Shown one piece after another: positions 6,332 to 12,483 of a stretch of DNA of 17,660 nucleotides. Within the stretch, counting starts at the first letter, position 1. Each line of letters starts with the position of its first letter. Both the position numbers and the translations under genes were made by a program. The DNA is from an archaeon (GTDB taxonomy: Archaea; Nanobdellota; Nanobdellia; Pacearchaeales; GW2011-AR1), in assembly GCA_030593225.1 (NCBI GenBank), contig JAUVHP010000012.1:1-17660 (forward strand), given 5' to 3'. Below the pieces are notes generated by a model. It was not told the DNA's origin, did no database searches, and saw only the letters and a program-made list of their open reading frames with translations.

Positions 6332-6552
6332 TTTTTCTCCTCTTTCATAACTCTCCAATGTCCTTTCTTATCTTTACTTTTAATTGAACCATCTGAAGCT
6401 ATTTTTAATAAATCTAATAATCTAAATACTAATGGATGTCCATAGGAATTCCAATCATAAGGTAATAATCCACCTCTCTTGTTATACCAATCAATATTAT
6501 GGGCTAGTTCGCTAAAAATCTTTCTTATCTCGTTTATATCAAATTCTTCCAT
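6328..6552 (-). CDS. Hypothetical protein
   Basis: 74 residues, soluble, no cysteine. An acidic helical start (MEEFDINEIRKIFSEL) is followed by a Trp/Tyr-containing centre (DWYNKRGGLLPYDWNS) and a charged tail. Nothing was recognised. It sits between a zinc gene and a membrane gene in the same tightly packed transcription unit. Confidence 0.6.
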   Translation of the reverse strand: MEEFDINEIRKIFSELAHNIDWYNKRGGLLPYDWNSYGHPLVFRLLDLLKIASDGSIKSKDKKGHWRVMKEEKK

Positions 6553-6556
6553 TTTT

Positions 6557-6751
6557 TTATTTTAATTTATTTAATATTGCTTCATTAACCCCAATAACTT
6601 CAGCCATACAACAATTAGATAGAGGTTTTTCTAATTTGCATGTTAATGTTAAAGCACTAAACATGTTCATTATTGATTTAATTGGGTCACAATAATTTGA
6701 ATGGAACGAACATTCTTTTAAACATTTTGAACAGTACATCCCTTTACCCAT
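6557..6751 (-). CDS. Cysteine-rich zinc protein
   Basis: 64 residues from the ATG at 6751 (MGKGMYCSKC). The longer frame from 6769 overlaps the previous gene and has no ribosome-binding site. Cysteines occur as CSKC, then single residues, then NCC, enough for a zinc site. It ends in NEAILNKLK, one of the clearest copies of the shared C-terminal tail. Function unknown. Confidence 0.65.
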   Translation of the reverse strand: MGKGMYCSKCLKECSFHSNYCDPIKSIMNMFSALTLTCKLEKPLSNCCMAEVIGVNEAILNKLK

Positions 6752-6935
6752 TTTTATTATTTTCTGCACTTTCTTTTAATTGGTGTAATTCTTTTTGAGC
6801 AATACTTAAACATCTTTTATATTCTTGAATTCTCATTTGTACAGACCATTCTTTTTGTGCTTTTTCACACTCGCAAATATTCCAACCAAATTCTGTTTTT
6901 GTTAATTCTTTTTTGCAATATCTACATTTATTCAT
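6744..6935 (-). CDS. Small zinc-ribbon plus helix protein
   Basis: 63 residues. CRYC at 4-7 and CEC at about 21-23 form a compact metal site; a long amphipathic helix follows (KEWSVQMRIQEYKRCLSI). The ATG at 6935 overlaps the upstream TGA. No family recognised. Confidence 0.64.
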   Translation of the reverse strand: MNKCRYCKKELTKTEFGWNICECEKAQKEWSVQMRIQEYKRCLSIAQKELHQLKESAENNKNG

Positions 6936-7096
6936 TTTGTGTCTTCAATATAATTTAATAATTTATCAAATATCTTTTTAGCTTCCGAAACACACATAAC
7001 ACCCTTATATCTATTGGTTGAAACATCATGTGCATTATGAAAATTCCAAGTTTTTTCTGCTTCTTCTTTTATCTGTTCTATGGTTAATTTTTCCAT
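6932..7096 (-). CDS. Small hypothetical protein
   Basis: 54 residues. The ATG at 7096 follows the previous stop by two bases, and the TGA overlaps the next ATG. The frame reads MEKLTIEQIKEEAEKTWNF and finishes FDKLLNYIEDTK. The helical N-terminus and exact fit between two genes support real coding. Function unknown. Confidence 0.6.
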   Translation of the reverse strand: MEKLTIEQIKEEAEKTWNFHNAHDVSTNRYKGVMCVSEAKKIFDKLLNYIEDTK

Positions 7097-7098
7097 TA

Positions 7099-7533
7099 TT
7101 AGTTATCTAATTTATTCAAAATTTTATTCCTAAATAATATTTCTTTATTTTTGTCAATAGCTTCATAACATTTTTCTATTTTTTCTTTAATTGTTAAATC
7201 TTTGCACATACAAACATCATTTGGATAGAAACATTTGCCACAGTGTGTTGAATTTGAACTTATTATACCATTAATTAGTTTCCTTCCATGTTCCTCTTTT
7301 GTTGGACTACTATCTGCTTCAAATAATAATTGTATGTCTCTTTTTGGATTACCTTTTCCATCATCGAATTGAGAACAACCCCAATATTCAAAAATTTGAG
7401 AACACCCACAAATTTGTACTCCATCTTTTTTATCTTGAGTAGTGCCTGCTGGGGTTTTAATAGTTCCTATATTTTTATCACCATTCATTATTTTAACTTT
7501 TTGGTCATCAACCAATTTAAATGTTATTTTCAT
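7099..7533 (-). CDS. Conserved-looking zinc-binding protein
   Basis: 144 residues. The first half is beta-rich with GTIKTPAGTTQDKKDGVQIC, then WGCSQF and RDIQLLFE, which looks like a conserved fold I cannot name. The second half has THCGKC and CMC, a probable zinc site, and ends in NKILNKLDN, a match to the shared tail. It overlaps the upstream membrane gene by 17 bases. Possibly a zinc domain joined to a small beta domain; role unknown. Confidence 0.7.
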   Translation of the reverse strand: MKITFKLVDDQKVKIMNGDKNIGTIKTPAGTTQDKKDGVQICGCSQIFEYWGCSQFDDGKGNPKRDIQLLFEADSSPTKEEHGRKLINGIISSNSTHCGKCFYPNDVCMCKDLTIKEKIEKCYEAIDKNKEILFRNKILNKLDN

Positions 7534-7945
7534 TTTCTCTATTTATTATCGTTTTAATTATAAATGTTATACAAAAGACATAAGTTAGTAACCCAGAGTA
7601 AAAACCCATTAATATAAAATAATCTCCTAAAGAGAATATACCACCTATAATATAATAGTCACCTAATAATATTGGAGGATATAAATTAAACATAATTTGA
7701 AATACTCCACTATCATAATAAAATATATCTGAGAGATACCAATTATTTATCTCTGATTTATTGGAATATGGGAAATGTGTATTATTATTCCGTACTTCTG
7801 TGTCATCAACAGGCATCCTACCACAGTTATTATTAATAACAATAGAATTTAAACAACAACCAATATAAAATAAAACTATGGAAATTGCCACCATAATTGA
7901 AAAAGTTATTATCTTGTTTTTTATATTAACATCTAATTTTCTCAT
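7517..7945 (-). CDS. DUF5317-like membrane protein
   Basis: 142 residues with a transmembrane helix at about 13-37 and hydrophobic segments at about 90-138. The key stretch NNNCGRMPVDD just after the first helix, followed by WYLSDIF and SLGDYFILMG, matches the pattern of DUF5317 proteins (helix, NGGRMPV loop, later LxD and SxGD), which I know mainly from bacteria. That match is from memory. Function of the family is unknown. ATGA overlap with the upstream zinc gene. Confidence 0.6.
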   Translation of the reverse strand: MRKLDVNIKNKIITFSIMVAISIVLFYIGCCLNSIVINNNCGRMPVDDTEVRNNNTHFPYSNKSEINNWYLSDIFYYDSGVFQIMFNLYPPILLGDYYIIGGIFSLGDYFILMGFYSGLLTYVFCITFIIKTIINRENENNI

Positions 7946-8202
7946 TTTAATTTCCTAAATATAGCATCTTTTACTAACTTATTATATTTTTTTTCTTTTG
8001 TTTTTCTATCTTTTGTCCAAATTTGAAAAAAACTATTAATACATTTCCAACAAATTTTTATATCTGAAACACTATTAAACCATCCAAAATCTGGTTTGCA
8101 TCTAATATGTATAAAACCTTCTTCTCCTTTCAAATAATTCTTGCAAAAGTGGCATTTCATCTTTGCAGTAGTCACTTTAAATCGCATGCTTTCTATTTTC
8201 AT
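7942..8202 (-). CDS. Zinc-binding protein, first gene after the isrB element
   Basis: 86 residues. CHFC and CWKC, about 32 residues apart, form the likely zinc site; a basic helix follows and the protein ends in KDAIFRKLK, a match to the shared tail. Its ATG overlaps the isrB stop (ATGA). The IS element right end lies only about ten bases upstream, so the element probably landed between this gene and its original promoter. An internal start at MKCHFC is possible. Confidence 0.67.
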   Translation of the reverse strand: MKIESMRFKVTTAKMKCHFCKNYLKGEEGFIHIRCKPDFGWFNSVSDIKICWKCINSFFQIWTKDRKTKEKKYNKLVKDAIFRKLK

Positions 8203-9437
8203 AAAATCTTGTTTGAGGCAAGGAGTCCCACTGATTTATCTGTGGGAGGAATTGCCGAGTTTTTAATTTTGAATGATTTTGAATACCAATTAACCTTGTT
8301 AAGTTTTTTTCCTATTCTTTTATTATTCGAATTTCTAATATATGCTGTGTTTTTTGTTCCACCCACAATTTGCCCAAATTCACAAATACTTCCTTTTCTA
8401 ATTCCTTTGAAATTTCCTGATGAATACTTATCCCTAATCCCGCCTTTTTTGAATTGAGTGTCGTGTAACCTTCTCCTAACTGGTCTGTAAGTATCGTCGA
8501 CAGTAATTATTTCTTCTTTTGGAGTTTTACATTTTACCAATTCAGAAGCAATAGCAAAACTGTCTACACAATGTGAATTAAAATTTTCTACAGATTTATT
8601 ACTTGATTTTTTTAGTCCTAATCTTTTTCTTATTTTTTGAGTTTCATAACCTTCGAAACTAATCAAGTTTGCTCTTCCTATTTTTTCTGAAATGAAATCT
8701 TTAATTTTTGTTTTTCCGATTTCAATCGTAGAAAAATTCTTACCCCATTTATTATCTCTGTGATTAAATTTAACATCTTCGATAACAACTTTAGAAATTG
8801 GATAACATTTTAAAAATTCTTTTATACATTTCAATCTCGAATTAACCATCATTAATTGTGATGGAGCAATAAATCCATCTCTCGAACGATTATTAAATCT
8901 CGCTTCTCTTCGACGACAATTTCTTTGTCTTCTCGCTCTTCTTAAAATTCTTCTCTCTTTTAATTTTCTAACTAAAACTTTTTTATCTGGCAATAACCAC
9001 ATAACATTTACATTATTTTCTTTTTCTGAAACAATAGAATATCCCTCAAATTTAGTTCCATTGTCAATTCCCAAAATAGTTTTAGGTGTGTGTTTTCTTG
9101 TTGGAATTAATAATTGTATTCCAAATTCTCCAAACTTGTTCCACTCAGGTTTTGCTTGTTTGCCTTTTAATAATTTTCTTGCTTTTGAATATTTGCAAGG
9201 AGTCAATGGTTTCCCATCAACTCCCAATACAAATACTCTTGCAGATATACTGCCTCTCTTTTGAGAGTTTTTCCCACTTCCCACATGAAAAGAGAACATA
9301 GGATTATCAGAAGGATTTCTTCTGTTTTTTAAATCCATAGAGCTGATGTTTTCTCTTACAGAGCAACAGATTAGTGGAGCGTCTGCTGGTGTTTTGTTCA
9401 GTTCTCTTCTCGTAGTTGTTTTTAGTTCTTGTTCCAT
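8199..9437 (-). CDS. isrB: IsrB-type RuvC nuclease (OMEGA family, no HNH)
   Basis: 412 residues from the ATG at 9437 (MEQELKTTT); the frame can extend to 9494, but the second element starts at the same point and has a stop just upstream. Domains in order: N-terminal extension; PLMP/RRXRR-type domain (VFVLGVDGKPLTPCKYSKA, 68-86); RuvC-I ILGIDNGT with Asp125; arginine-rich bridge helix (160-186); RuvC-II VVIEDVK with Glu220; RuvC-III NSHCVDSFA with His289 and Asp292; C-terminal KGGIRDKY and VGGTKN. Only about 70 residues separate RuvC-II and III, so the HNH of IscB is absent. Relatives nick DNA guided by an omega RNA. The last few codons are host sequence. Confidence 0.85.
   Translation of the reverse strand: MEQELKTTTRRELNKTPADAPLICCSVRENISSMDLKNRRNPSDNPMFSFHVGSGKNSQKRGSISARVFVLGVDGKPLTPCKYSKARKLLKGKQAKPEWNKFGEFGIQLLIPTRKHTPKTILGIDNGTKFEGYSIVSEKENNVNVMWLLPDKKVLVRKLKERRILRRARRQRNCRRREARFNNRSRDGFIAPSQLMMVNSRLKCIKEFLKCYPISKVVIEDVKFNHRDNKWGKNFSTIEIGKTKIKDFISEKIGRANLISFEGYETQKIRKRLGLKKSSNKSVENFNSHCVDSFAIASELVKCKTPKEEIITVDDTYRPVRRRLHDTQFKKGGIRDKYSSGNFKGIRKGSICEFGQIVGGTKNTAYIRNSNNKRIGKKLNKVNWYSKSFKIKNSAIPPTDKSVGLLASNKIL
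8227..8246 (-). repeat. Right-end hairpin of the isrB element
   Basis: The minus strand CCCACAGATAAATCAGTGGG can fold with CCCAC pairing GTGGG, one mismatch, GA pairing TC, and a four-base loop. It lies within the last codons of isrB, about ten bases from the proposed element end, mirroring the left hairpin. It probably serves as the right-end transposase site. Confidence 0.62.
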
Positions 9438-9489
9438 TTTTTTCAACTTGTGGTAGTCAATGCTTACGTTGTTTTTCATCACAAACAAA

Positions 9490-9509
9490 CCCACTACTTT
9501 AGTGGTGGG
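9490..9509 (-). repeat. Left-end hairpin of the isrB element
   Basis: Identical over 20 bases to 114-133. The minus strand CCCACCACTAAAGTAGTGGG folds with CCACTA pairing TAGTGG around AAG. A second conserved block, TTGACTACC (9452-9460), follows as in the other copy (TTGACTAGC, 79-87). Only about 75 bases lie between the element end and the isrB start, shorter than the omega RNA region usually found there. Confidence 0.75.
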
Positions 9510-9542
9510 TTATTGACCTTTCTCAACACAAAAAATAAGTAA

Positions 9543-9552
9543 CCTATATAAG
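9543..9552 (-). promoter_or_regulatory. Possible TATA box upstream of the isrB element
   Basis: The minus strand has CTTATATAGG in the AT-rich gap between 9583 and the element. A start about 26 bases downstream would fall near 9522, just outside the element. It may be the former promoter of the zinc gene at 7942-8202, now driving isrB as well. The match is looser than the other two TATA boxes. Confidence 0.35.
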
Positions 9553-9582
9553 TAAGCAAAAAATTTATGTTTTCCCAACTCA

Positions 9583-10191
9583 TTACCTTGAACTGTTTTT
9601 AATCTCATTAACTATGGATCTCACTTCTTTTCTTGTTAAGTTATTATCATATGCCCTCTTTAATATTTTCATTCTTGTTTCTTTATCTAACCCTTTTGTT
9701 TCTGAGATGATTGATGGGCTCAGAGTTTTTAATTCGTCAGTTAGTTTTAAATTTACCCTATCAAATGAATTTTTAACACTCAAGACACTTATTTTAAATG
9801 TACTAGATATTTCATCTTCTGAAATTCCTGCATGTAATAATTTAGCAATTTCTTCATCCCTTTCATAAATATATTCTTTTTGTATTTTATGTGTTTTATC
9901 TCCTAATTTATTAAGCGACAATCTCTTTTCTTGCAATTCAAAATTCAATTTAACCGAATTTAATATTAAATTATTATCTGAATTCGTTTTAGACATTTCT
10001 TTTAAAACTATTTTAGATAAATCCCTTTGAAATTCTGAATATAATTTATCTGATTTTTGTTGTAAATCATCTGGAATTTTTACACTTTCTATTTCTTCAA
10101 TAGTAGTATTTTTTATAATTTTTGATATCTCAGTTGGAGTTAAACCTCTAATTAATAATGATTCTATCTTTTGTTTTTTTTGTTCTTCCAT
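9583..10191 (-). CDS. Protein with three helix-turn-helix-like segments
   Basis: 202 residues, nearly all helical. Three segments look like DNA-binding helix-turn-helix units: about 8-27 (LLIRGLTPTEISKII), 114-136 (IAKLLHAGISEDEISSTFK) and 173-196 (ILKRAYDNNLTRKEVRSIV). The long helical region between the first and second could dimerise. Small terminase subunits and regulators can look like this, but I cannot choose between them. No recognised family. It follows the 10195-10353 gene directly. Confidence 0.7.
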   Translation of the reverse strand: MEEQKKQKIESLLIRGLTPTEISKIIKNTTIEEIESVKIPDDLQQKSDKLYSEFQRDLSKIVLKEMSKTNSDNNLILNSVKLNFELQEKRLSLNKLGDKTHKIQKEYIYERDEEIAKLLHAGISEDEISSTFKISVLSVKNSFDRVNLKLTDELKTLSPSIISETKGLDKETRMKILKRAYDNNLTRKEVRSIVNEIKNSSR

Positions 10192-10194
10192 TTT

Positions 10195-10353
10195 CTAAAG
10201 TTTATCTAATATTTTCTTTTGATTTTCGTATTTTTTGTGATTGTGTTCAATTATTGTATTCTCATCAATTATATTAAATATTGGAACTATTTCTCCGTTT
10301 TCTTTGAAACATTCACCACATATTCTTTTAACTTCAATTACTTTTCCTTTCAT
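10195..10353 (-). CDS. Small CxxC protein with the shared tail
   Basis: 52 residues, ATG at 10353, TAG stop at 10195. One pair, CGEC, near residue 12-15 and two histidines later (EHNH) could bind zinc. It ends QKKILDKL, matching the C-terminal tail of other zinc proteins. It fits exactly between its neighbours. Function unknown. Confidence 0.62.
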   Translation of the reverse strand: MKGKVIEVKRICGECFKENGEIVPIFNIIDENTIIEHNHKKYENQKKILDKL

Positions 10354-10356
10354 TTT

Positions 10357-10485
10357 TTATATTAAAAATTTCCCAATGAATAAACCATTAAGAAAAGAAA
10401 AGAATAGTATACCAATTATTATTTTTCTTTTAGTTAATTCTTCTTCTTCCAACCATCCAACAAGTTTAATTATCTTATCTTTCAT
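10357..10485 (-). CDS. Single-pass membrane peptide
   Basis: 42 residues, ATG at 10485 and TAA at 10357. A short charged cytoplasmic part (LVGWLEEEELTKRK) leads into a hydrophobic helix (IIIGILFFSFLNGLFIG), so a one-helix membrane peptide is likely. It fills the gap between two genes on the same strand. Confidence 0.55.
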   Translation of the reverse strand: MKDKIIKLVGWLEEEELTKRKIIIGILFFSFLNGLFIGKFLI

Positions 10486-10489
10486 TTTA

Positions 10490-10735
10490 CTATGGGAAAC
10501 TAACCTTTTTTAATTTGCCACATTTTTCACATTCTTGAATTATTACTACACCTTCTCCACCATACGCATTATCAATTAATCTATATCTCTCCACACGATG
10601 TCTTTCTTTTTCAATCCATTTATGTCTACAAAATAAACTCGTAGATTTAATGAATTTAAAACATAGTATAATAACTAATAAAGAAAACCAAGTTACATAA
10701 CAATATGGTTGTTGTATTAATAATTCTTTTATCAT
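10490..10735 (-). CDS. Membrane-anchored zinc-binding protein
   Basis: 81 residues. A hydrophobic helix at about 14-29 (VTWFSLLVIILCFKFI) is followed by a basic region with a Cys-x-His and a C-terminal CEKC, so the soluble part may bind zinc. It ends SFP; its stop and the next ATG lie in CCATAGTAAAATGAAA, related to the junction module at 12481-13224. Role unknown. Confidence 0.63.
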   Translation of the reverse strand: MIKELLIQQPYCYVTWFSLLVIILCFKFIKSTSLFCRHKWIEKERHRVERYRLIDNAYGGEGVVIIQECEKCGKLKKVSFP

Positions 10736-10986
10736 TTTAGCTTTTCTAACATACCAAATTTTTTAATTTCATTCAAAATATCATCATCTAATTTTCTATA
10801 TCTATCTTCAAAACTTCTAATTACATCTTTTATATTATCATCTTCTTGATGTTTTTTACAAATTCTTATACGAGTTGGATTGAATCCGATAAACTCACAA
10901 CAAAAACAAAATTCTTTTCCACATATTTCACAAGTTGTTAATAATATTCCAAAAGAGATACCTCATATAAATATAATTAATGTCAT
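10732..10986 (-). pseudogene. Zinc protein interrupted by an in-frame TGA
   Basis: The ATG at 10986 overlaps the upstream stop (ATGA), and the frame runs to a TGA that overlaps the next ATG at 10735, exactly as in neighbouring genes. Codon 8 (10965-10963) is TGA, which splits the frame into MTLIIFI and GISFGILLTTCEICGK onward. With Trp (TGG) in that place the N-terminus would be a continuous hydrophobic segment. Downstream are CEIC and CFCC and a tail GMLEKLK of the shared type. This may be a nonsense mutation, a sequencing or assembly error, or internal initiation at a non-standard codon. Confidence 0.6.
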
Positions 10987-11498
10987 TTTTTCTTAATCAA
11001 TAATTTATCAAAAACATTATTCATTATATTTGCAAACTCAACATCATTAAAGTTTGTTATTCCTGCTGAATTATCAACAAGTCTATTTTTACCATATTTC
11101 TCAAAACGATAAGACTGATTATCAATTAACATAAAATGTCCAGGTAAATCCTTAATTGCCTTTTCATTATTATTCAATTTCATAATAACTTTATTTTTCT
11201 TAGAGTCGAAGGAGTTTGAATCCTTTTCTGATTCTAAAACTATTTCTATTTTTATATTATCACTCAAATTATTTATTGCTTCTTTTACATTTTTATTATC
11301 ATAAATATTTTTAGATAAACTTCCTGTAAATATTTTAATAGATTTTTTTGCTCTTTTTATTAAAGTAAAAACGGATAATTGTGCATGATAGAAACTTGGA
11401 TTTGGTATTCTAATATTAATATTTCCTTCGGAAGATTCCTTAATTAACTTAAAGTAATTTTCACTAATTCCATGCCAATTTTCAGTTTTACTTTTCAT
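10983..11498 (-). CDS. Phospholipase-D-fold-like protein with degenerate active site
   Basis: 171 residues. The order LIKRAKKSIKIFTGSLS, IEIVLE, then GHFMLIDNQSYRFE and finally AGITNFNDVEF matches the PLD-like nuclease fold (helix, strand, core histidine, then an A-x-x-NFND segment). His121 is present, but the usual HxK(x4)D reads HFMLID, lacking the lysine. A single half-domain of this length would have to dimerise. Such proteins may be inactive nucleases or binding domains. Fold call is by pattern and moderate; activity is unknown. Overlaps its neighbours by four bases. Confidence 0.55.
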   Translation of the reverse strand: MKSKTENWHGISENYFKLIKESSEGNINIRIPNPSFYHAQLSVFTLIKRAKKSIKIFTGSLSKNIYDNKNVKEAINNLSDNIKIEIVLESEKDSNSFDSKKNKVIMKLNNNEKAIKDLPGHFMLIDNQSYRFEKYGKNRLVDNSAGITNFNDVEFANIMNNVFDKLLIKKK

Positions 11499-11629
11499 TT
11501 TGAATTATTAGGTGATTTTGATTTAAAATTATTATTCTTTTTTGAAAACTCTCTTATCATCATACAATTTCCTCTTCTCATTACTAATATTGAATATCTA
11601 TTAGGTTTTTCATTAGTATCTTGATTCAT
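11495..11629 (-). CDS. Small basic peptide
   Basis: 44 residues, ATG at 11629 overlapping the upstream TGA and TGA overlapping the next ATG. Contains RYSILVMRRGNCMMIREF followed by a Lys/Asn-rich tail. The exact double overlap supports real translation. No family recognised. Confidence 0.55.
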   Translation of the reverse strand: MNQDTNEKPNRYSILVMRRGNCMMIREFSKKNNNFKSKSPNNSK

Positions 11630-11784
11630 TTTCTATTGTTTTTTAAATTCTTAATTTCTTTTAGTTGTTTTTCCATTAATTCTGTAAACATTTTTTGTAT
11701 TTGTATAACGACTGGATTAGGTTTAAAACCCATTATAAAATCACAAACTTCTTTGTAATGTTTTAAAGTTATGTCTTCCTTCAT
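11626..11784 (-). CDS. Small helical protein
   Basis: 52 residues from the ATG at 11784 (MKEDITLKHYKEVCDFIMG). The frame is open to a TTG at 11844, but that would overlap the upstream gene by more than 50 bases, so the later ATG is preferred. FKPNPVV separates two helices, the second of them charged (QKMFTELMEKQLKEI). Not recognised. Confidence 0.58.
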   Translation of the reverse strand: MKEDITLKHYKEVCDFIMGFKPNPVVIQIQKMFTELMEKQLKEIKNLKNNRK

Positions 11785-11791
11785 AAAATCT

Positions 11792-11953
11792 CTACATTCC
11801 CAAAGGAACATTCTCCATTTTAATAGAGTTCTGAACACTTCCAATCTTCAACACTTTTGGCTTGGAACAGGTCATGTCCAAGGCATTATTTATTGATGCC
11901 TTTTCTTCAAATTGTATAAATTCAAAGAATTTTTTTGTTTTTTGTTTTTTCAT
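11792..11953 (-). CDS. Small hypothetical protein
   Basis: 53 residues, ATG at 11953, TAG at 11792. Reads MKKQKTKKFFEFIQFEEKAS, then SKPKVLKIGSVQNS and MENVPLGM. The alternating hydrophobic pattern of the second half suggests beta structure. Upstream there is a hairpin (11965-11984) and no clear Shine-Dalgarno. Function unknown. Confidence 0.52.
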   Translation of the reverse strand: MKKQKTKKFFEFIQFEEKASINNALDMTCSKPKVLKIGSVQNSIKMENVPLGM

Positions 11954-11964
11954 TTTTTGAGATA

Positions 11965-11984
11965 CCCTACCTTTTAAGGTTGGG
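11965..11984. other. Short intergenic hairpin
   Basis: CCCTACCTTTTAAGGTTGGG pairs CCC with GGG and ACCTT with AAGGT around a tight loop. No T-run follows on the minus strand, so it does not look like an intrinsic terminator. It lies between the stop of 11991-12212 and the ATG at 11953 and overlaps a six-codon frame, MKLSQP, that begins inside the upstream stop. It could affect translation of the next gene. Confidence 0.4.
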
Positions 11985-11990
11985 AGAGTT

Positions 11991-12212
11991 TCATTTTTGA
12001 TTTGCTAACTCCCTTGCATCATCTACATATTTTAATAATAGTGAATTAGACATGCTTCTAAATCCTCGTTTAACAGAATCTCTTACTATATCATCAAAAA
12101 AATCAACAATTATATTTGCTTTTTTAATCATAAACTCATCCATCTTATCGTAATGTTTATCTAAGATTCCCTTTGCTTTTTTAACTGCTTTATCTATTTC
12201 TTTGTCTTTCAT
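11991..12212 (-). CDS. Small helical protein
   Basis: 73 residues, all helical and charged (KAVKKAKGILDKHYDKMDEF, then VDFFDDIVRDSVKRG). No cysteines or membrane segments. A helical bundle or dimer is likely. Not recognised. Confidence 0.6.
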   Translation of the reverse strand: MKDKEIDKAVKKAKGILDKHYDKMDEFMIKKANIIVDFFDDIVRDSVKRGFRSMSNSLLLKYVDDARELANQK

Positions 12213-12225
12213 CTTATATTATAAT

Positions 12226-12483
12226 TTATGAGGAATGCGAAGTTCTATTCATTATTTCATCAAATATAATTAATTGATAAAAAGATGGTCTATAATGTTT
12301 AAATTTATGCCCACATTTCTTACATTTGTAGCCAAAAATATTTCCTAACCATGTTTGTTTAAAAGATTTTTCACAAATATAACAGATTCCCAAATCAAAT
12401 AATACCCTTTCATTTACAAAGAACTCCTTCCAATCTCTTGGTTTTTCACTTTTTATTATCTTATATGCTTCTTTTTTATCCAT
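12226..12483 (-). CDS. Zinc-ribbon protein
   Basis: 85 residues. CYIC and CKKCGHKF, about 20 residues apart, make a typical zinc ribbon after a helical N-terminus (KKEAYKIIKSEKPRDWKEF). The start overlaps the previous gene and lies behind a diverged copy of the junction module (CATAGGAAACAGAACGATG). Function unknown. Confidence 0.66.
   Translation of the reverse strand: MDKKEAYKIIKSEKPRDWKEFFVNERVLFDLGICYICEKSFKQTWLGNIFGYKCKKCGHKFKHYRPSFYQLIIFDEIMNRTSHSS

Larger units (their letters stand above)
8213..9512 (-). mobile_element. IS605-superfamily element carrying isrB, no tnpA
   Basis: About 1.3 kb, read right to left: flank GGTCAA, hairpin at 9490-9509, TTGACTACC block, isrB, hairpin at 8227-8246, and an end near CCTCAA (8213-8218). 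Subterminal hairpins, no obvious target duplication and a short specific flank are typical of this superfamily. No TnpA is encoded, so the element would need a transposase in trans. The outer boundaries are inferred by comparison with the second left end at 136 and could be off by a few bases. Confidence 0.72.

Noticed and set aside
8107..8457. Plus-strand frame of 116 codons across the right end of the isrB element
   Set aside because: It crosses the element boundary opposite the conserved isrB C-terminus; its amino acid composition is that of a shadow frame.
9438..9494. Upstream extension of isrB (start MGLFVMKNN)
   Set aside because: It would translate the left-end hairpin region and the TTGACTACC block. 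In the second copy the equivalent stretch has a stop, so the ATG at 9437 is preferred.
10963..10965. TGA read as tryptophan or glycine (alternative genetic code) to explain the interrupted zinc gene
   Set aside because: TGA ends many other genes here exactly where the next ATG begins (ATGA overlaps), and Trp is encoded by TGG throughout. A single internal TGA is not enough to suggest a code change.
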